Below, piece after piece: positions 37,441 to 50,374 of a stretch of 64,000 nt of DNA; the first letter of the stretch is position 1, and every line of letters starts with the position of its first letter. The stretch comes from Silurus meridionalis (taxonomy: Eukaryota; Chordata; Actinopteri; Siluriformes; Siluridae). Where the stretch lies: assembly GCF_014805685.1 (NCBI RefSeq), contig NC_060886.1, forward strand, positions 15,192,608 to 15,256,607. Reading direction: 5' to 3'. The notes under the pieces were generated by a model. It ran no database searches and had not been told where the DNA came from. It saw only the letters and a program-made list of their open reading frames with translations. Position numbers and translations under genes: made by a program.

Positions 37441-37464
37441 TATGGAGAAGAAGTAGAGAACTAT

Positions 37465-40400
37465 CAAGAAATCATGAAGTTCTCGCACGTCTTGGAGCCA
37501 CACACCAAGCAGGGGAATGTGATAGTTGTGACACTATAGATTTGTCATTATATCAGTATATACACACCTAACACTACAATAATATAACTGCTTACCTTAT
37601 TAAACTTTGTATAGTCGCTGCTGTTTGGCAAGTTTTGGGGGATCACATTCCATGTGATGTGTTTTCTTATAAATGAAGAAATCTAAAAATATTCTAGCCT
37701 GTTGACTATGCAACATATTTTTACTGGCTAGCCAAAGCCAAAGACAGAGCTTTGGTTAAACACACTGTAATAGACTGAGTATCTCACACAACCCTGTGGT
37801 GTTGTTTCTGAAAGACCAGGTGCATGTTTTCACTGACTAGTCACTCAGTATGTACTTGTGACCAGGTGTGTAATGTTGAACATAATGACACAAGCTGCAT
37901 CTCACTTTTTCTGTTCCTCGTGTATTTCCCTTCTTTCCAAGCGCTATTACTGCACTTAAGTTAGGCTTCAAAATGGTGATTAAAGCACTCTGGCACACTT
38001 GTCTCTCTGTCTTTATTGATGCTTGTAAACAACAGAAAGTATGTTTTAGCTGTGGTAATGATAATATCTGTAATTACCCAGTCATATTTAATTGAAAAAG
38101 AAATGCACAGAACATCACACTGTCTAAAACATAAATTACATTTAATTAGTTAAATTTGGAAAGACAGAGACGCAGATAACACATTCACATGGACACACCC
38201 ACACAAATACTAACACACACAGTAGTGTGAGTGGAGTGAATGTGTGGTGTGTAGGGATTTTCTGAGGGCACAGGCCTTGCACCTGTAAGTGGTTAACTCT
38301 ATTCCAGCTGGCTCTGTAAGTGAATGGAGCCAGGCTTCTCTCTCACACGCTTTCTCTCACTCTCTCTTTCTCTATCTTACTCTCCCTTTTTCTCTCTCTC
38401 AGTTTCTCTTTTTTTTTTCACTGCACAGTTTCCCCAGAGACACAGCATTCTACCACACAAGCAAGAATAAGTGGTTGCGACAGCTTTACCTGACTTCTCA
38501 CTCACTTCTATCCCCCTTTCCCATCTATCCTTTTCTATTTCCATACATTGGTTTCACCTGAAGCAAGAAGTGCTACTGAGATCTCTTTCTTTACATCTCT
38601 TCTTAAAGGAGATGTACTTGTAACCCAACCCCATGAAGATATACGCATTCAAAAAATTTATCACAAATACATAGAAAGATAAGATGCTAAAGACCTTTCA
38701 GAGTGACCCTAAGAATCATTTTCCTGCCATTTAATGCGAACATACATATATTACATAAGTACAATGTATTGATTTCTTTCAGGCTGTTTGAGTTTTAAAA
38801 GAATGTTAAGACGACAAAAATGGATTTTTTAATGGTAAATAAAAGTCATATTTATGAACAATTCTTATGAATAGAGACAAGAGAATTGACTACAAAGTTC
38901 ATCTCCTGTAGGTACCAACTCTGGTGCTGGAGGGGGTTAAGATTTCATTATGGTGAAATTGAATCAAACTCTCTGTTGAGTCGAATTTATTATCAGACTG
39001 GAATTGACTAGACACAGGCTGACCTGCCTGAATAAAGGAGATATGAACATGCTGAATCCGAGACTTCTAGGAGGACAATGACAGGCCTGAACACTGGCGA
39101 AACTGCAGATGGGGCTTGGAAATAGGTCTTATCAGCTCCAACTCAGTGCCTGGGAGATGGTAAGTATCTTGCCACTTCGTACTGAAGCCTAAACAGGTCT
39201 AAATTCACGGAAGGCTGTCTCACTTGCATTAAATGGCCTTAAGCACACCACATAATATAGGTACTGGCCACCCAGACCAGACAGAAACGTGGTTAACTGA
39301 CTGCATATGCATCTTTAGAAAAACATAGATTTTTTTTTTCTAGTGTATTATTTGTTTTCTCTCATTTCACTCAAGAGATAAATTCAGTACTGAAAGCTAT
39401 AATTATTAGATCATGAAGGCCACACAAACTGTGTCATATGTTGAGCAAACAGATTTCTAAAGAAATCCCTCTTATAGGTAATGTTTGTTTTTGTGTCACA
39501 TTGGATTTCAGTTTCGAATGGGTTTACATGGGTAATAAGGGCCATGCTGAAATTGGTAGTTATTTTCTGTCACTGCTGTCAGAGTCGTGCTGTGTTAATT
39601 AATTGGGAGGACATCAGGAGTGATGACATGAGCTGAAAACCGCCTTTCTGTGTCCGACAGAACAAATAAAAGAAAAAAAGATAAATAAAAACACTATTCT
39701 GTACCAGTCTAATTATCTCATGATGAAGTTTTCCTGCAACTACCGAGTCAAGATGAATTTAAGTAGTCATTCTGGTTTCTCTTTCTGTTTCACGACTGAA
39801 GGACAACGAACATAGAACGCTTCAACAAATATGGTCAAGTTTTGCTGCTTGAAAATGCCCTGCCTGTCTTATCTGAGCTAACATGCTGTATATTGGTCAG
39901 CAGGGATATTAGAAGATCCTCCATCATCTGCACCATCAGAAGGAAAACATTTCAGTGATGTTTATGTAAAACTGCCGAAGCTTGAAGCTTCTACCCCCTG
40001 GCTTTTATCAGCAAGTTCTCTATATGGTATGTGCAAATCTATGTGCTATTGAAAAGCACTTTTCCAAACACAGTGGGGATAGAGTGACTTAAGCTGTCAG
40101 CTCAGTAGACATACAGTTGGTGTCTTACACCGAGGCTGATAGTGTCATTTTGCCTGCATCAGAACCACAATGCTATTTGTCAACCTCTCACGTCCAAAAC
40201 CAACAGTGAGCGATTCTTTCAGACTCGCCAGTCCTGTCTAAGTGACAAACACAAGTGCATCCATCTCCAGTCTTTTTTCTCTTATACCCCTTTGACACAC
40301 TGTCATTTCAGGCTTCCTTAATACTGTTACCTATCAATACATTTTACAATCCTCCTTCTCAGTCTTAAAATTGTTCTTAAAATTCCCAAACCATGCAATT

Positions 40401-41574
40401 AATAATAAATAACTTAATCTGTTTATATTGTTGCTCTATGATGTATGTAGTGTACATCTTTGGAAAGAGATGGGTGGGAATCAGCATGTTGGCACTCCCC
40501 ACAGATCTGTCACCATGTCACACACTCCTCAGGGCCATGTACTGTGACATTGTCACTAAATATTAATGAGGCACTCCATCAGCCTCAGGAGGTCTCCATC
40601 ACTAGACATGGCATAATCACTGTATTCAAAATAGCCATCTTCCTGACAAAACATGGGCAGATAATGATGCTGACTGAATGTGTCCTCTTTTGCTCTATGA
40701 TTTATGACAAAGTCACAGAATTCCTTGCTGACACAGGGTGATTTATGGTGCAGAGGCTCATAAGAGTTTAAGGGATATACTGCCAATCATTCTGGACACT
40801 GATTGGATGGACCAAAGGCAGGGCCTGCGGTGTATGCTCAAGTAGTTTCACATGTTTGTTTGTTCCTTTCCTGATTGCTGTATTGTGACGTAAGCGCAGA
40901 CAAGAGATTAGTCAACAGAAGACAGCCTACAACCGTCAATCATTTTGTCAGGTAATCAGAATTACTCTCAAACCTACACTTTCCTCAAATGCTTCTTTTC
41001 AATTTTTAACTGCCATAGCCTTCACACAGTATTTATTTTCTGAACATATATTTGCATATATACATTACATGCAGAATATATATTTGAAAATGTATCTGCA
41101 TTTGTCAGTTTGCAAAGTTGCCACTATTTGCACTTCTCTTAGAAGATAAACTGCATTTTATTGCTGTGTACCTGTACTATGCAATGACAGTAAAGTTGCC
41201 TTTATCTATTTCTATCTATTTGATGAAAACTAAGAAAATCAGCTAAAAGAACAATACATTGCAAGCTAATCCTACTGACTACAACTTTTGTCTAGCTACA
41301 AATCTGTTATCTTGTAGTTACTATGTTACTATATTTACTATAGTTCTCTAAAGCCTGGGCTACACTAAAAGACAATTAGTTAATTTTGACACTAATATGT
41401 CCCCTTTTACAATCACAAAATGTGAACAAATTTGACACAATTCTTACATGATTATAGTTTCAGATCCTCTCATAATGTGAACAATTCAACCACCATTCTC
41501 TTATCTGCTCACATTGCAGTTGTTCTGAGTGAAAATCCTGAATCTTAAATGTTTAATAGGATTTAACATCTAGG

Positions 41575-41575
<1 letters not shown>
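37465..41575. other. No gene seen; candidate conserved stretch
   Basis: AT-rich with a CT-rich patch (38335-38402). The part 40480-40770 is repeat-free and more GC-rich, with atattaatgagg and other homeodomain-like motifs. Open frames in it have no recognisable domain. Confidence 0.5.

Positions 41576-41643
<68 letters not shown>
41576..41643. repeat. (GT)n microsatellite
   Basis: About 33 uninterrupted TG units. Confidence 0.97.
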
Positions 41644-41645
<2 letters not shown>

Positions 41646-42029
41646 CTAGAGGGGTTGGGAAAGGATTTAAGGGAAGAAGGGGTGCACTGTCTCAGGTGAA
41701 AATGCAATAATGATGTAATGTGTGAAATATGGATAACCAATACCAGTGTACCACCAAGCTTACTTTGATCTGAAGTCACGTTTCTTCCTAAAAAATACTG
41801 CAGGATCTGAGCCTCCAAGAATTGCAATCAGCGGTTGGGATTTATGAGTGCAATCTAAAAGTCTAGTAATTCTTTTAGGTAATCCTTTTTGGAGGTGGTG
41901 GGGGTGTTACTCTACTTGAGTAACAAAGTTTTCTTTGTTCATTTATCCCCTGGAACTGCTTTAGTTCAGTCAGGGTCCTGGTGGATCTATGGAAATCAGT
42001 GTCCAAGGTGGAGAATTCTTCTACGTTTA

Positions 42030-42165
42030 GGCACTCATTCACACATATAGGCAGTTTATCTTATAGTGATGTCCATTTTTAAATGGCATGTTTAAATAAA
42101 ATTGAGAATCTGGAGGAAACCCTTGTAGACTTGGGGAGAATATGCTAAACTCTTAACAGTCAACA
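42030..42165 (-). repeat. Interspersed repeat fragment
   Basis: The stretch cactcattcacacatatagg ... atctggaggaaacccttgta ... ggggagaatatgctaaactc resembles a fish repeat (aggaaacccacgcgg ... ggagaacatgc type). It may be the middle of the family at 10830 and 11560 in reverse orientation. Confidence 0.45.
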
Positions 42166-42181
42166 ATCTGTTCTCAGTATT

Positions 42182-42300
42182 GATTAGATTAGATTAGATT
42201 CAACTTTATTGTCATTGTGCAGGGTACATGTACAAAGCCAATGAAATGCAGTCAGAGTCTGGAGTTGTGAGGAGGCAATTCTACATACTCACTGCACCAC
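42182..42300 (-). repeat. LINE 3' end fragment with (GATTA)n tail
   Basis: Four GATTA units are followed by caactttattgtcattgtgc and gtacatgtacaaagccaatg aaatgcag. This resembles the reverse complement of a fish LINE 3' end (tttcattgtacaatgacaataaag type) with its pentanucleotide tail. Confidence 0.6.
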
Positions 42301-43741
42301 AATACTTTCTACTGTCCAAAATTACATTACACTCATATTTTTAATGTGTTTGAATTAAATTATTCCTCTGCATTTTAAGTCAGGATATATAGATTAAAAA
42401 CCTAGTCTAGCTGAAGTGATGAAAGGCAAAACATATGGCAGTTTTGTATGCAGCAGTATTTATGCAATTGAATTATAAGCTATACTACTTACATATATAC
42501 TACCCAGCCCACTAATAAAAATGTTTATTTAACTATTCTGTGGTTAAAAATACATATTTGTTGTCTGATCATTAATAAAAAATTATGAGCCTACGGCCAA
42601 GACTGCAGTGACATATGACTTTGTACCTCTGGTGAAAACTTTGATAATCTTTATCTTTATTATCTTTTTATAGAACACTCATGACACATTTTTTGGAACA
42701 GTACTGGATAGTAACACAAGAGCAAGTAATAATAAAAAAGGAATACAATATGCTATCTTTGGGGCATAATTACCCTGTGCATTTTGTGTGCTTTGGGAGT
42801 GACCTCTGCCAAATGAAAAACACAAACTCATCATCAGTGGTTTATTGACTCGGAGCTGCAGGGCCTTGGCCCCTCTCCATCAGGGAGCCCAGTCTTTGAT
42901 CTCAATATCTCTACCAAATATATACACTATGAAAAATCACATTAAACTGCAAGACATAGAACAGCAGCACAAGAGACCAAAGAGGCACATCTTTTCAGTC
43001 TGACCATCTTCTGCTGCTTATTGCATTAAAGATGGTAGACAGCGGATAGGGAAATACTGTGATGTTAAGTTGAAGGTGCATTGTCTCAGTTTGTATTGGA
43101 CCTAACAGTCATACTGGTTTGAGTAGGCGTTATATCCTATCACTCCTTGTAATTGGATGTAATGTGATCGTGCCCTCATCTCTAAAGATGTTGGAGTGCA
43201 TGCTGGTAAAAAGCATGTCTGTTATTTCAGTGTGCTTTTTAAAGATTTTTGTCAAATGTACACAGTGCTACAGTGCTTTGAATTAACTAGGCAGAGAAAA
43301 TACGAAGAAATAAACAAACAAAGAGGAATTCTCCACTCTTCATGATTAATGATCAAAAAATATCTTTCTGAATTTGTTTGGTTGAGAAGTGGGAATTAGA
43401 TGTCCCAGAAAATCTAAGTGAGGAATTAAAGAGTCTGGTTATAAAGGCATTACTCTTGACAATCGGCTTGTTTGTGCATCTCCTACAATGCATTGGATTT
43501 TTCTGAATATTTAATTGTAAGAAAATGTTTAAACACCATGGCACAGGTTATATCATTTGAATTTGATATTCAGCTGCTTTAAAAGTATTCCAAATGTACA
43601 GAAGTGTAACAAAGGAAAAAATGTGAGACTGCTTTGCTGTTGGGTCATTCTGTTTTCGATGGTTTGTGCCCACTTGTCTCCTTAGAGAAAAGAGTCACTG
43701 CAAATCAATACATAGAGCTGAATTCAGAGCTCGTAAGTTCA

Positions 43742-43744
<3 letters not shown>
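42301..43744. other. No gene seen
   Basis: AT-rich sequence without recognisable repeats or exons. Confidence 0.5.
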
Positions 43745-43810
<66 letters not shown>

Positions 43811-43855
43811 GTGGGGGTGGGTGTGTGTGTGTGTTTGTGTGTGTATGTGTGTGTC
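43745..43855. repeat. (GT)n microsatellite, partly degenerate
   Basis: A perfect TG run (43745-43804) is followed by GGT-rich and GT-rich degenerate units. Confidence 0.96.
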
Positions 43856-46394
43856 CATGATTTTGTATGACTGTCAGCTAGTGTGTGATATTTAATTTGT
43901 ATGTATATGGCCATAAGCAGATTTTGCCCTTGTTAAGTTCTAATCAGCAACTAACTTTGTTGTTTTATAATCATGGAGTGTATGATTTGATTAAGGAACA
44001 ATTTGCATAAAATGGCAACCTTCACACTAAGTATGTATTGTTTAAGTACTTGTGTTGTGCATTTTTTTAGGGAAGCTTGGCATCTGTATGCTTTAGTACA
44101 TGGTCACACTTAGGCATTACACTACTGCCTGCCTAATTACTGTTTTCAGTCACATACCACCTAGAACACTAATACTTAAAAGGGATTTAGTGTATTTTAG
44201 CCAGATTGTCTACTTGAATTAATTGCAGTTGAATAACTGACTTCAGGAAATCAACATTTCTTATTGATTTATTGCAACCAGTGTTTTATTTAGTTCAACA
44301 ATGCTGGCAACTCAGCTTCAAACATATGTACATTATGGATTTGCAAAGAAAATAATTTTGCATTATGAATTTTGCACTATGCAATCTTTACAATGAATAT
44401 GCAAAAAATACGGATTTTTTTCTTTCAAATGATCATGTGCACAGGCTCACTCAGTTTGGGGAAAAAACAGATTCTGAGTTTTGGTTAATTTAAAACCATG
44501 CTTTTAAAATAATCAAAATATAGTTTTTGTTGTGCTTAAGGGAATATGTTAAATACATTCCACTGTACTAGCAAGAAACCATAATGACATTCAAATATTT
44601 ATTAAAAAAAAAAAAAAACAATAAACTCACAGTGATCTTTTTAAAGATTGTACTAAATGTACTGTATAAGGCTTTTTTTATTCTTATGATCTCAGGGTTT
44701 TAAGCATTCCATACATGTAAACATGTATGGAAGAGAACTTCTGAAGAATTATATGGTCTATTTTATATATTTTTTAAAAAGCACGAACAAATTTACTAAA
44801 AAATAAAAGATTGATTCCTCTGTATTTGTGATTTATGTTCTTAATGTATGGTATATTTCTTTAGAACTTAGAAATGATTGCTTTTGCTTCTGTGTTCCAA
44901 CAGCATGAAATTCATTCATTGTACAAGTATACCAAGTTATGTGGCAAACGACTACACAGAGATGGCAGGCATGTCAATGCTACCAAGAGCAGATTTGTCT
45001 AAGTGTTGTCTGGATTTATTATCTCACATTAAGGAGGAAAATGTACTGTATATCAAATAAAACTATACCTTGAATAAATTCTTTGTTTGATTCTACAAAA
45101 TACAGTGTGTAGCTTGGAATCATAAATACCCAATGCAACATAAGACTCTGGTGCGTTTGAAATAACTTAATGCATAACAACCATGTGACATCATTATAAA
45201 ACATGACCCTCACTGTTTTGCCCATTATTGATAAACTGCTTGTGTGTGATTGTTAGCTAACTGTTTAGCTTCTTCAATGTGACAGAGCTGCAAGGAGGGT
45301 ACAGTATACTTACAATTCTTCAAACAACCTGAGAGATATATATAAATAATATATGCAATATGTGAAAGCAGAATATAGTACAGACCACTGGAGAACACCA
45401 TTTGTAATTTCTGCTGTTTCGTGCCATCGACTTCTAAGTGAATTGATTAAATCCTACAGTAAAACCTTTTCAGCAGCACTGAGTGGGTTGAATGCCTGTG
45501 ATAAATTGTTTTAAAAATGAAAAGTGCAGCACAGTGCCATTGTAAAGTATAAAGCTGTGAATTTTTAAAAATCTAGTTGAAGGTTGGTTGGTAATTGTAT
45601 AGGTCATTTGTATTTGTGTCGCGACAGGACCTACAGTATGCAGTATTTCTGACTGAGACTAAAAATTAATGAGAAAAAAGGAATATATCTGCATATAATA
45701 TTAGTTCTTTTAAAACTACTACAGCAAGTTAGGGAATGTCTTAAGGAGATTTACTACATCTATTAAACCTTACACACACCAGACACAACATAGATATCGT
45801 GTCTAGATAGTAGAGTCATAGAGCATGATACACTGCAAGATTTAGTGCTAATTCCTAGGAATTAATTTGCATCAAATTTAAATCTGTGTAAATATATAAA
45901 TATATGTGTGTAAGATAGATAGTAATTAAACCACAGTCCCATAATAAGCATTAGTCAGTGTCAGTGTTGTGGGCAATATTGGCATCAACATCCAAGAAGT
46001 CAAAATCTTTACTCTGTATGAGAGATAGTTAGCATTATTTAAGTCACACTTTTTTCAGCTAGTAAGATTTTTTCATGTAATATTATTGACATTGTGTACT
46101 TTTTTATTATTTAATTTATCAGGGAAGATTTTTGTTGCCTTTGTTGTCTGAACTCTAGCAGTTTAAGCATGCTTAGATAAGCGTAGTAAAACCACAGTTT
46201 GGCTGGCTGCGGCTATGATGACTAGTGATCCCTATCTGTTTAATTAGATTATTTGGCTAACAGACATGGAGGCTATCAAAAAGGCATAGTCTCATAAGAA
46301 TATTGAACAATTAATTAGTTTAATTACTAATAAGTTCCACTGATGACACACAGGAATGTTGTCAGAGATAACCCGTGACCCAGAAACACTACTT
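43856..46394. other. No gene seen
   Basis: AT-rich. A small palindrome ccatacatgtaaacatgtatgg lies at 44709-44730 and an A run at about 44605-44618. No exon was recognised. Confidence 0.5.
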
Positions 46395-46416
46395 GTGTGT
46401 TTGTGTGGGTGTGTTT

Positions 46417-46467
<51 letters not shown>
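46395..46467. repeat. (GT)n microsatellite
   Basis: A perfect TG run (46421-46467) after degenerate GT units from 46395. Confidence 0.96.
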
Positions 46468-46468
<1 letters not shown>

Positions 46469-47888
46469 ATGGTTTTGTGCAGCTGTGTGCTGTATTATAT
46501 ATCATTTGTATATATATTTATATATAACCCATGACCCAGAAGCATTACTCATGTGTCTTTATCTATGTGCAGGTTTTATATATTAATTGGCATACATGTT
46601 CCTGATGTTTTAACATTGTGGGGACATCTGTCTTGTCCAAGTGAGAAAAGCATTATTTTTTTTTTTTTTCATGTCAGTGGAAGGTCCTCTCCTGGACAAA
46701 TGTGTGTGTCATCTCATGTGAGCATATACAATTTAAAAGATGTCTTAGTGTAGCTAAAGGTTAATGTGTCCCTTTTTCCCATTATAGATTTTTCATATTG
46801 TTTTTAATTAATCCAGTTTGGAAAAAAATAATATAGTTCTATGTCTTTATTAGCCTTTACTCATTCAGGTTTATACCAACATCTCATTGATTAATGCATG
46901 GTTTTAAAATATGCATTAAAAAAAATATAGAAATTTGTAGGTTTGTTTATCGCATGCATTGGATTTATTTTATGTATATATTCCTGCTAATCAGCTGGAC
47001 AAAATTTTTGTATTTAATTATTTCATTAAAATAATAATTAAAATCAGTGCAATATATGAAAAATACCCCGTAACTCTATGTTCAGTTCAATTCAATTTAT
47101 GTTGCATAGTGCTTTTAACAATGGACATTGTCTCAAAGCTATACAGAGATGAAGCGTATATACAAAAATATATAAGTTTGATCCTTAAAATTGTAAGTTT
47201 GTGAGTGGCACCTAATGTTCATTTATTACAGTTCCATTACTGTATTTGTATGTGCACTTGAAGAACATGTAAAACATGTGGTAACACTGATAACGTCTTT
47301 GATATAACAGCTCCTGTTCTCAGTCCTGCCTGAGGATGGCTATGCATCAAATGACTTAGGGTGATGTTCAGCATTAAGAGAGTAAAATAAATAGGTACAT
47401 GTAGAGTATTGCTTATTGTAAATATAAATTTGTTGCTTTGGGCAGCAGCACTAATGTATACCCTCAGACATGTCTCTAACCAGATGACTGCTTCTTGCTT
47501 GACGGTGCTGTAATTAATCATTTTGTCAAATGCTATTGATTGCCAAGCCTAGCAGTCATTGTGTGTGTGAGTGTGTGTGCACTCTCATTTATATCTTCAT
47601 ATATGTAAGAAAATATGTGTATGGCATGCAGAAATATTTGTCTAGTTCAGCCTTTGCCCTAGTGCAAAGGAGATGAGTAATTTTCTGATGAAAGAGCTAG
47701 CTGACCTGAAACTTGAAATTTTCTCTCTATTTAATTTCCCGAAGCTAAAAGACTTAAATTTCCATTGCACGCTGTCTTATACATTAATAACTTAAGCCCA
47801 CACCTGAGCAGCCCACACTTTTTAATGAGTGGTACTATGTTCCTTAACAAACACCCCACCCCTATACACACACCCACACACCCTCATA

Positions 47889-47890
<2 letters not shown>
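46468..47890. other. No gene seen
   Basis: AT-rich, with a reverse copy of the widespread repeat end at 47085-47150. Nothing else recognised. Confidence 0.5.
47085..47150 (-). repeat. Interspersed teleost repeat 3' end
   Basis: The sequence tcagttcaattcaatttatg ttgcatagtgcttttaacaa tggacattgtctcaaagct matches the end of the 34800-35165 repeat in reverse. Confidence 0.6.

Positions 47891-47932
<42 letters not shown>
47891..47932. repeat. (CT)n microsatellite
   Basis: About 20 CT units, 376 bp before ncam2 exon 2. Confidence 0.96.
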
Positions 47933-47936
<4 letters not shown>

Positions 47937-48308
47937 CATGAATCATCTAGATTAATTCAAGATGATGCCACCAGGCACAGCAGACCACCACTCATTTGTT
48001 CTCTTTAAATCTTGACAAAAAAAAGATCCTTAAATCCATTGACAAATAGTGATGCAAGAAACACACAGGAATAAAAAAGAAGAAAGATTAAAGCTTTATC
48101 ACTTCAACACCTTCTAAATTTTTTCTGCTCTACTTATGTCACCGAGTTCTTCATCGTACTCCTTATCTGTTGCTTCTCATCTCTGGTTCATATATAGTTT
48201 TTACATGCAGCAAGTGGTTTGGTGTTTTTTCTCATAGGATCTCAGCTCTCTGTTTTGTCTGTGTGATGAATTTGTCATGACCTCTTCTCTTATCTGTTTC
48301 TCTGATAG

Positions 48309-48383
48309 GTGTTCTACAGGTCTCCATCTCTCTGAAGAAGGTAGAACTGAGCGTCGGGGAGTCGAAGTTTTTCACATGCACAG
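48309..48383 (+). CDS. ncam2: ncam2 exon 2 (start of Ig1)
   Basis: This 75-nt exon encodes the start of the first immunoglobulin domain of neural cell adhesion molecule 2. It reads (x)[19 protein letters not shown] followed by FFTCT, which matches the NCAM2 N-terminus just after the signal peptide and includes the first Ig1 disulphide cysteine. The acceptor is the AG at 48307-48308 after a good pyrimidine tract, and the donor is GT at 48384. The exon is phase 1 at both ends (2 + 72 + 1 nt), as is usual for NCAM Ig half-domain exons. A second AG at 48318-48319 would fit only if the preceding exon ended in phase 0. The signal-peptide exon was not identified upstream. NCAM2 is a surface glycoprotein giving homophilic adhesion in neurons, notably olfactory axons and dendrites. 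The assignment rests on remembered family sequence. Confidence 0.9.
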
Positions 48384-48685
48384 GTCAGCCAGAGATCCTT
48401 CTGTTCATTAAAATGAATATGCAAATGTGAACCAGCAGGCAGGAGTTAGGGTTTGTTGTATTAGTAATTATAAAGGGTGCATTCTAATTATTTAGACAAA
48501 CACTGAATATAAAAGAATGTGTGTAATTAGGTAATATTATATGTCACTTTTAAGACTTTGCTGGTAATCCTAATCATGTTAGGGTTACATTATTTGTTTT
48601 AATTTTTTTTTATTGGAGCATTTAGTCTAGGAAGTGGTAAATCAGTATGGATGACCACTGGTGGAAAAGGGGACTGAGGTAAGAC

Positions 48686-48759
<74 letters not shown>

Positions 48760-50374
48760 CACTAAGCCGAGCTGCTGTGGGGCTTTTTGAGCTCCAGGCT
48801 CTCTAACCTCCCCTAACAGGGTGACGCATGCAGACCCGTGCCGGTCCTTCGCCAAGTGACAACTCATTAGTTTGCCTGGCTGGATGTCTGCAGCACTGTA
48901 GCTGCTCACATGCCCTTGAAACATGCATGTCAACCTCCTGAAGTGGAAACAGTTTTAGCTATAGGAGGGACATATAGAAAAGCAATGATGCAATTACAGG
49001 CTACAAATTAGTATAGGCTTATGTAATCTACATGTAATAGGTTTCCCTATTTTACATGTATGTTTAAAAGCATGTGAATAACTTTGTGATTAAAACAGGC
49101 ATCATGAGTGCAGGCTGAACAAGCTCTCATGGCTCAGAGCTCAGCTTTATTACCTGAAACGTCTTGGATACGAGTTTGTAGAGTAATCGGTCATTCATGC
49201 CTTAATAAAGTATGCTGAGGAGGTTTTGTGTTGTCAAATTGAGTTTGGTGCAGCTCTAGCTTTTATTTAGAGTGATAAAAAATTCTCTTGCTTATACCCT
49301 GTGAGCTCAGTACACAGTACACACTGAGCATGATTATACATCACACTTGCATCCAAATAGAAGATTTAATACTACCATATTTTAACATGTTCTTTTTCTC
49401 TGCTTTCTATCACACTCTCCTGCATAGCTAAAGTCTCCATGGCACAGTGGAGTCTGCTTATTTTAGCAAGTTTTAATCAGCCTAATGCATAACAAATGAT
49501 CAAATCAGAATATTACCCTATCAGACTTGTTTTTATATCTTTGTTTGTTTGAGTCTATTTCAGCAAATGTTTCTCACTGGTCCTGTGCGCACTAAAACAT
49601 GTACAAAAATTGTTGTCTTGAGACAAAAAAAGGCAAAATGCAATACAGGCTTCTTTTATTAAGCTAATAATTCAACCTTGTAGCGCAAGTAGTAGCTGTG
49701 CTAGTTTATCAGTTTTTGAAAGTTTGTATACCCAATTTATAGAAACTTAGAGTGTAGAGTGCTGTTCTCTAGAGAGTCAATATAGAATTGTGAGATTTTT
49801 ATCACACATCAAAGATCGCCCCACAATTCAGATTCCATTTCTGTAACTGTATAGCTGTCATTTTGGTAAGAAGAAAAATTCTGCAGACCTCTCTGTATGC
49901 CCCCTCCCTGTGCCATGATGAGTTCATTGAGTTTACTGTGGGCTTAGGTTGCCCCAAACCCATCTACCTCTCTCTCTTCCTGAACTGATACCCCCAGGTG
50001 GAAGTGCTGCCCCATACTGAGGCTTTTTATGACTTTCCAGTACAACAAGATTAATAGCACCTCAGAGCACCTCTCCTCATTATCTTCTGTGGAACATCAT
50101 CTACTGGGTGGTTTGGATGTACACTGCTACCACACATTGTGCTGCCACTGACTTATGAACTCAGTTTAGAAAATGCACCTCCCCAGTGTTTTTGTCTCTT
50201 GTAGATCTAAACTGACAATGAAAACATAGAAGTCATTCATTGTTTTTTACCTTTGAACTGTAATTTTGGTAGATGGATTTGATTCATGTCAGCACTAGGA
50301 TAGGAAGTCACATGACCAATAGGATGGGACAGAATTTTCCTAAGTATTTTGTACTGTGGGGTATGTGTGTGCAG
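48384..50374 (+). other. ncam2 intron 2
   Basis: The intron is 1991 nt and phase 1. It contains a (GT)n microsatellite at 48691-48758. The stretch 49080-49260 is less AT-rich than its surroundings and free of recognisable repeats. No further exon or mobile element was recognised. Confidence 0.8.
48691..48758. repeat. (GT)n microsatellite
   Basis: About 34 GT units in ncam2 intron 2. Confidence 0.97.

Larger units (their letters stand above)
35731..37450 (+). mobile_element. RTE-like LINE lacking RT core and 3' tail, with direct repeats
   Basis: Plus-strand copy. It has a 5' block (ctggtccccaccccagataa ... gcatccagcgtaaaatatgt), then an endonuclease-like region (LNVGTMTGKERDVADMMERR, CIQETKWKGNKAR, WADFNGHVGEGN, RQHRMVVCIMALEV). 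The sequence then jumps near 36745 to the region after the RT catalytic core (RRGMKVSRSKTEYMCVNKRE, FRYLGSTVQCNGECVREVRK, KGKVYRTVVRPALLYGLET). The RT active-site YADD part is absent. The copy stops before the shared 3' tail (ccgctgtggcgacccc). Direct repeats aagtagagaactat at 35717-35730 and 37451-37464 flank it. Confidence 0.82.

Noticed and set aside
48320..48383. Shorter ncam2 exon 2 using the second AG (ctacag)
   Set aside because: It would need a phase 0 preceding exon; the phase 1 border at 48309 agrees with the family's usual exon structure, though this cannot be proved without exon 1.
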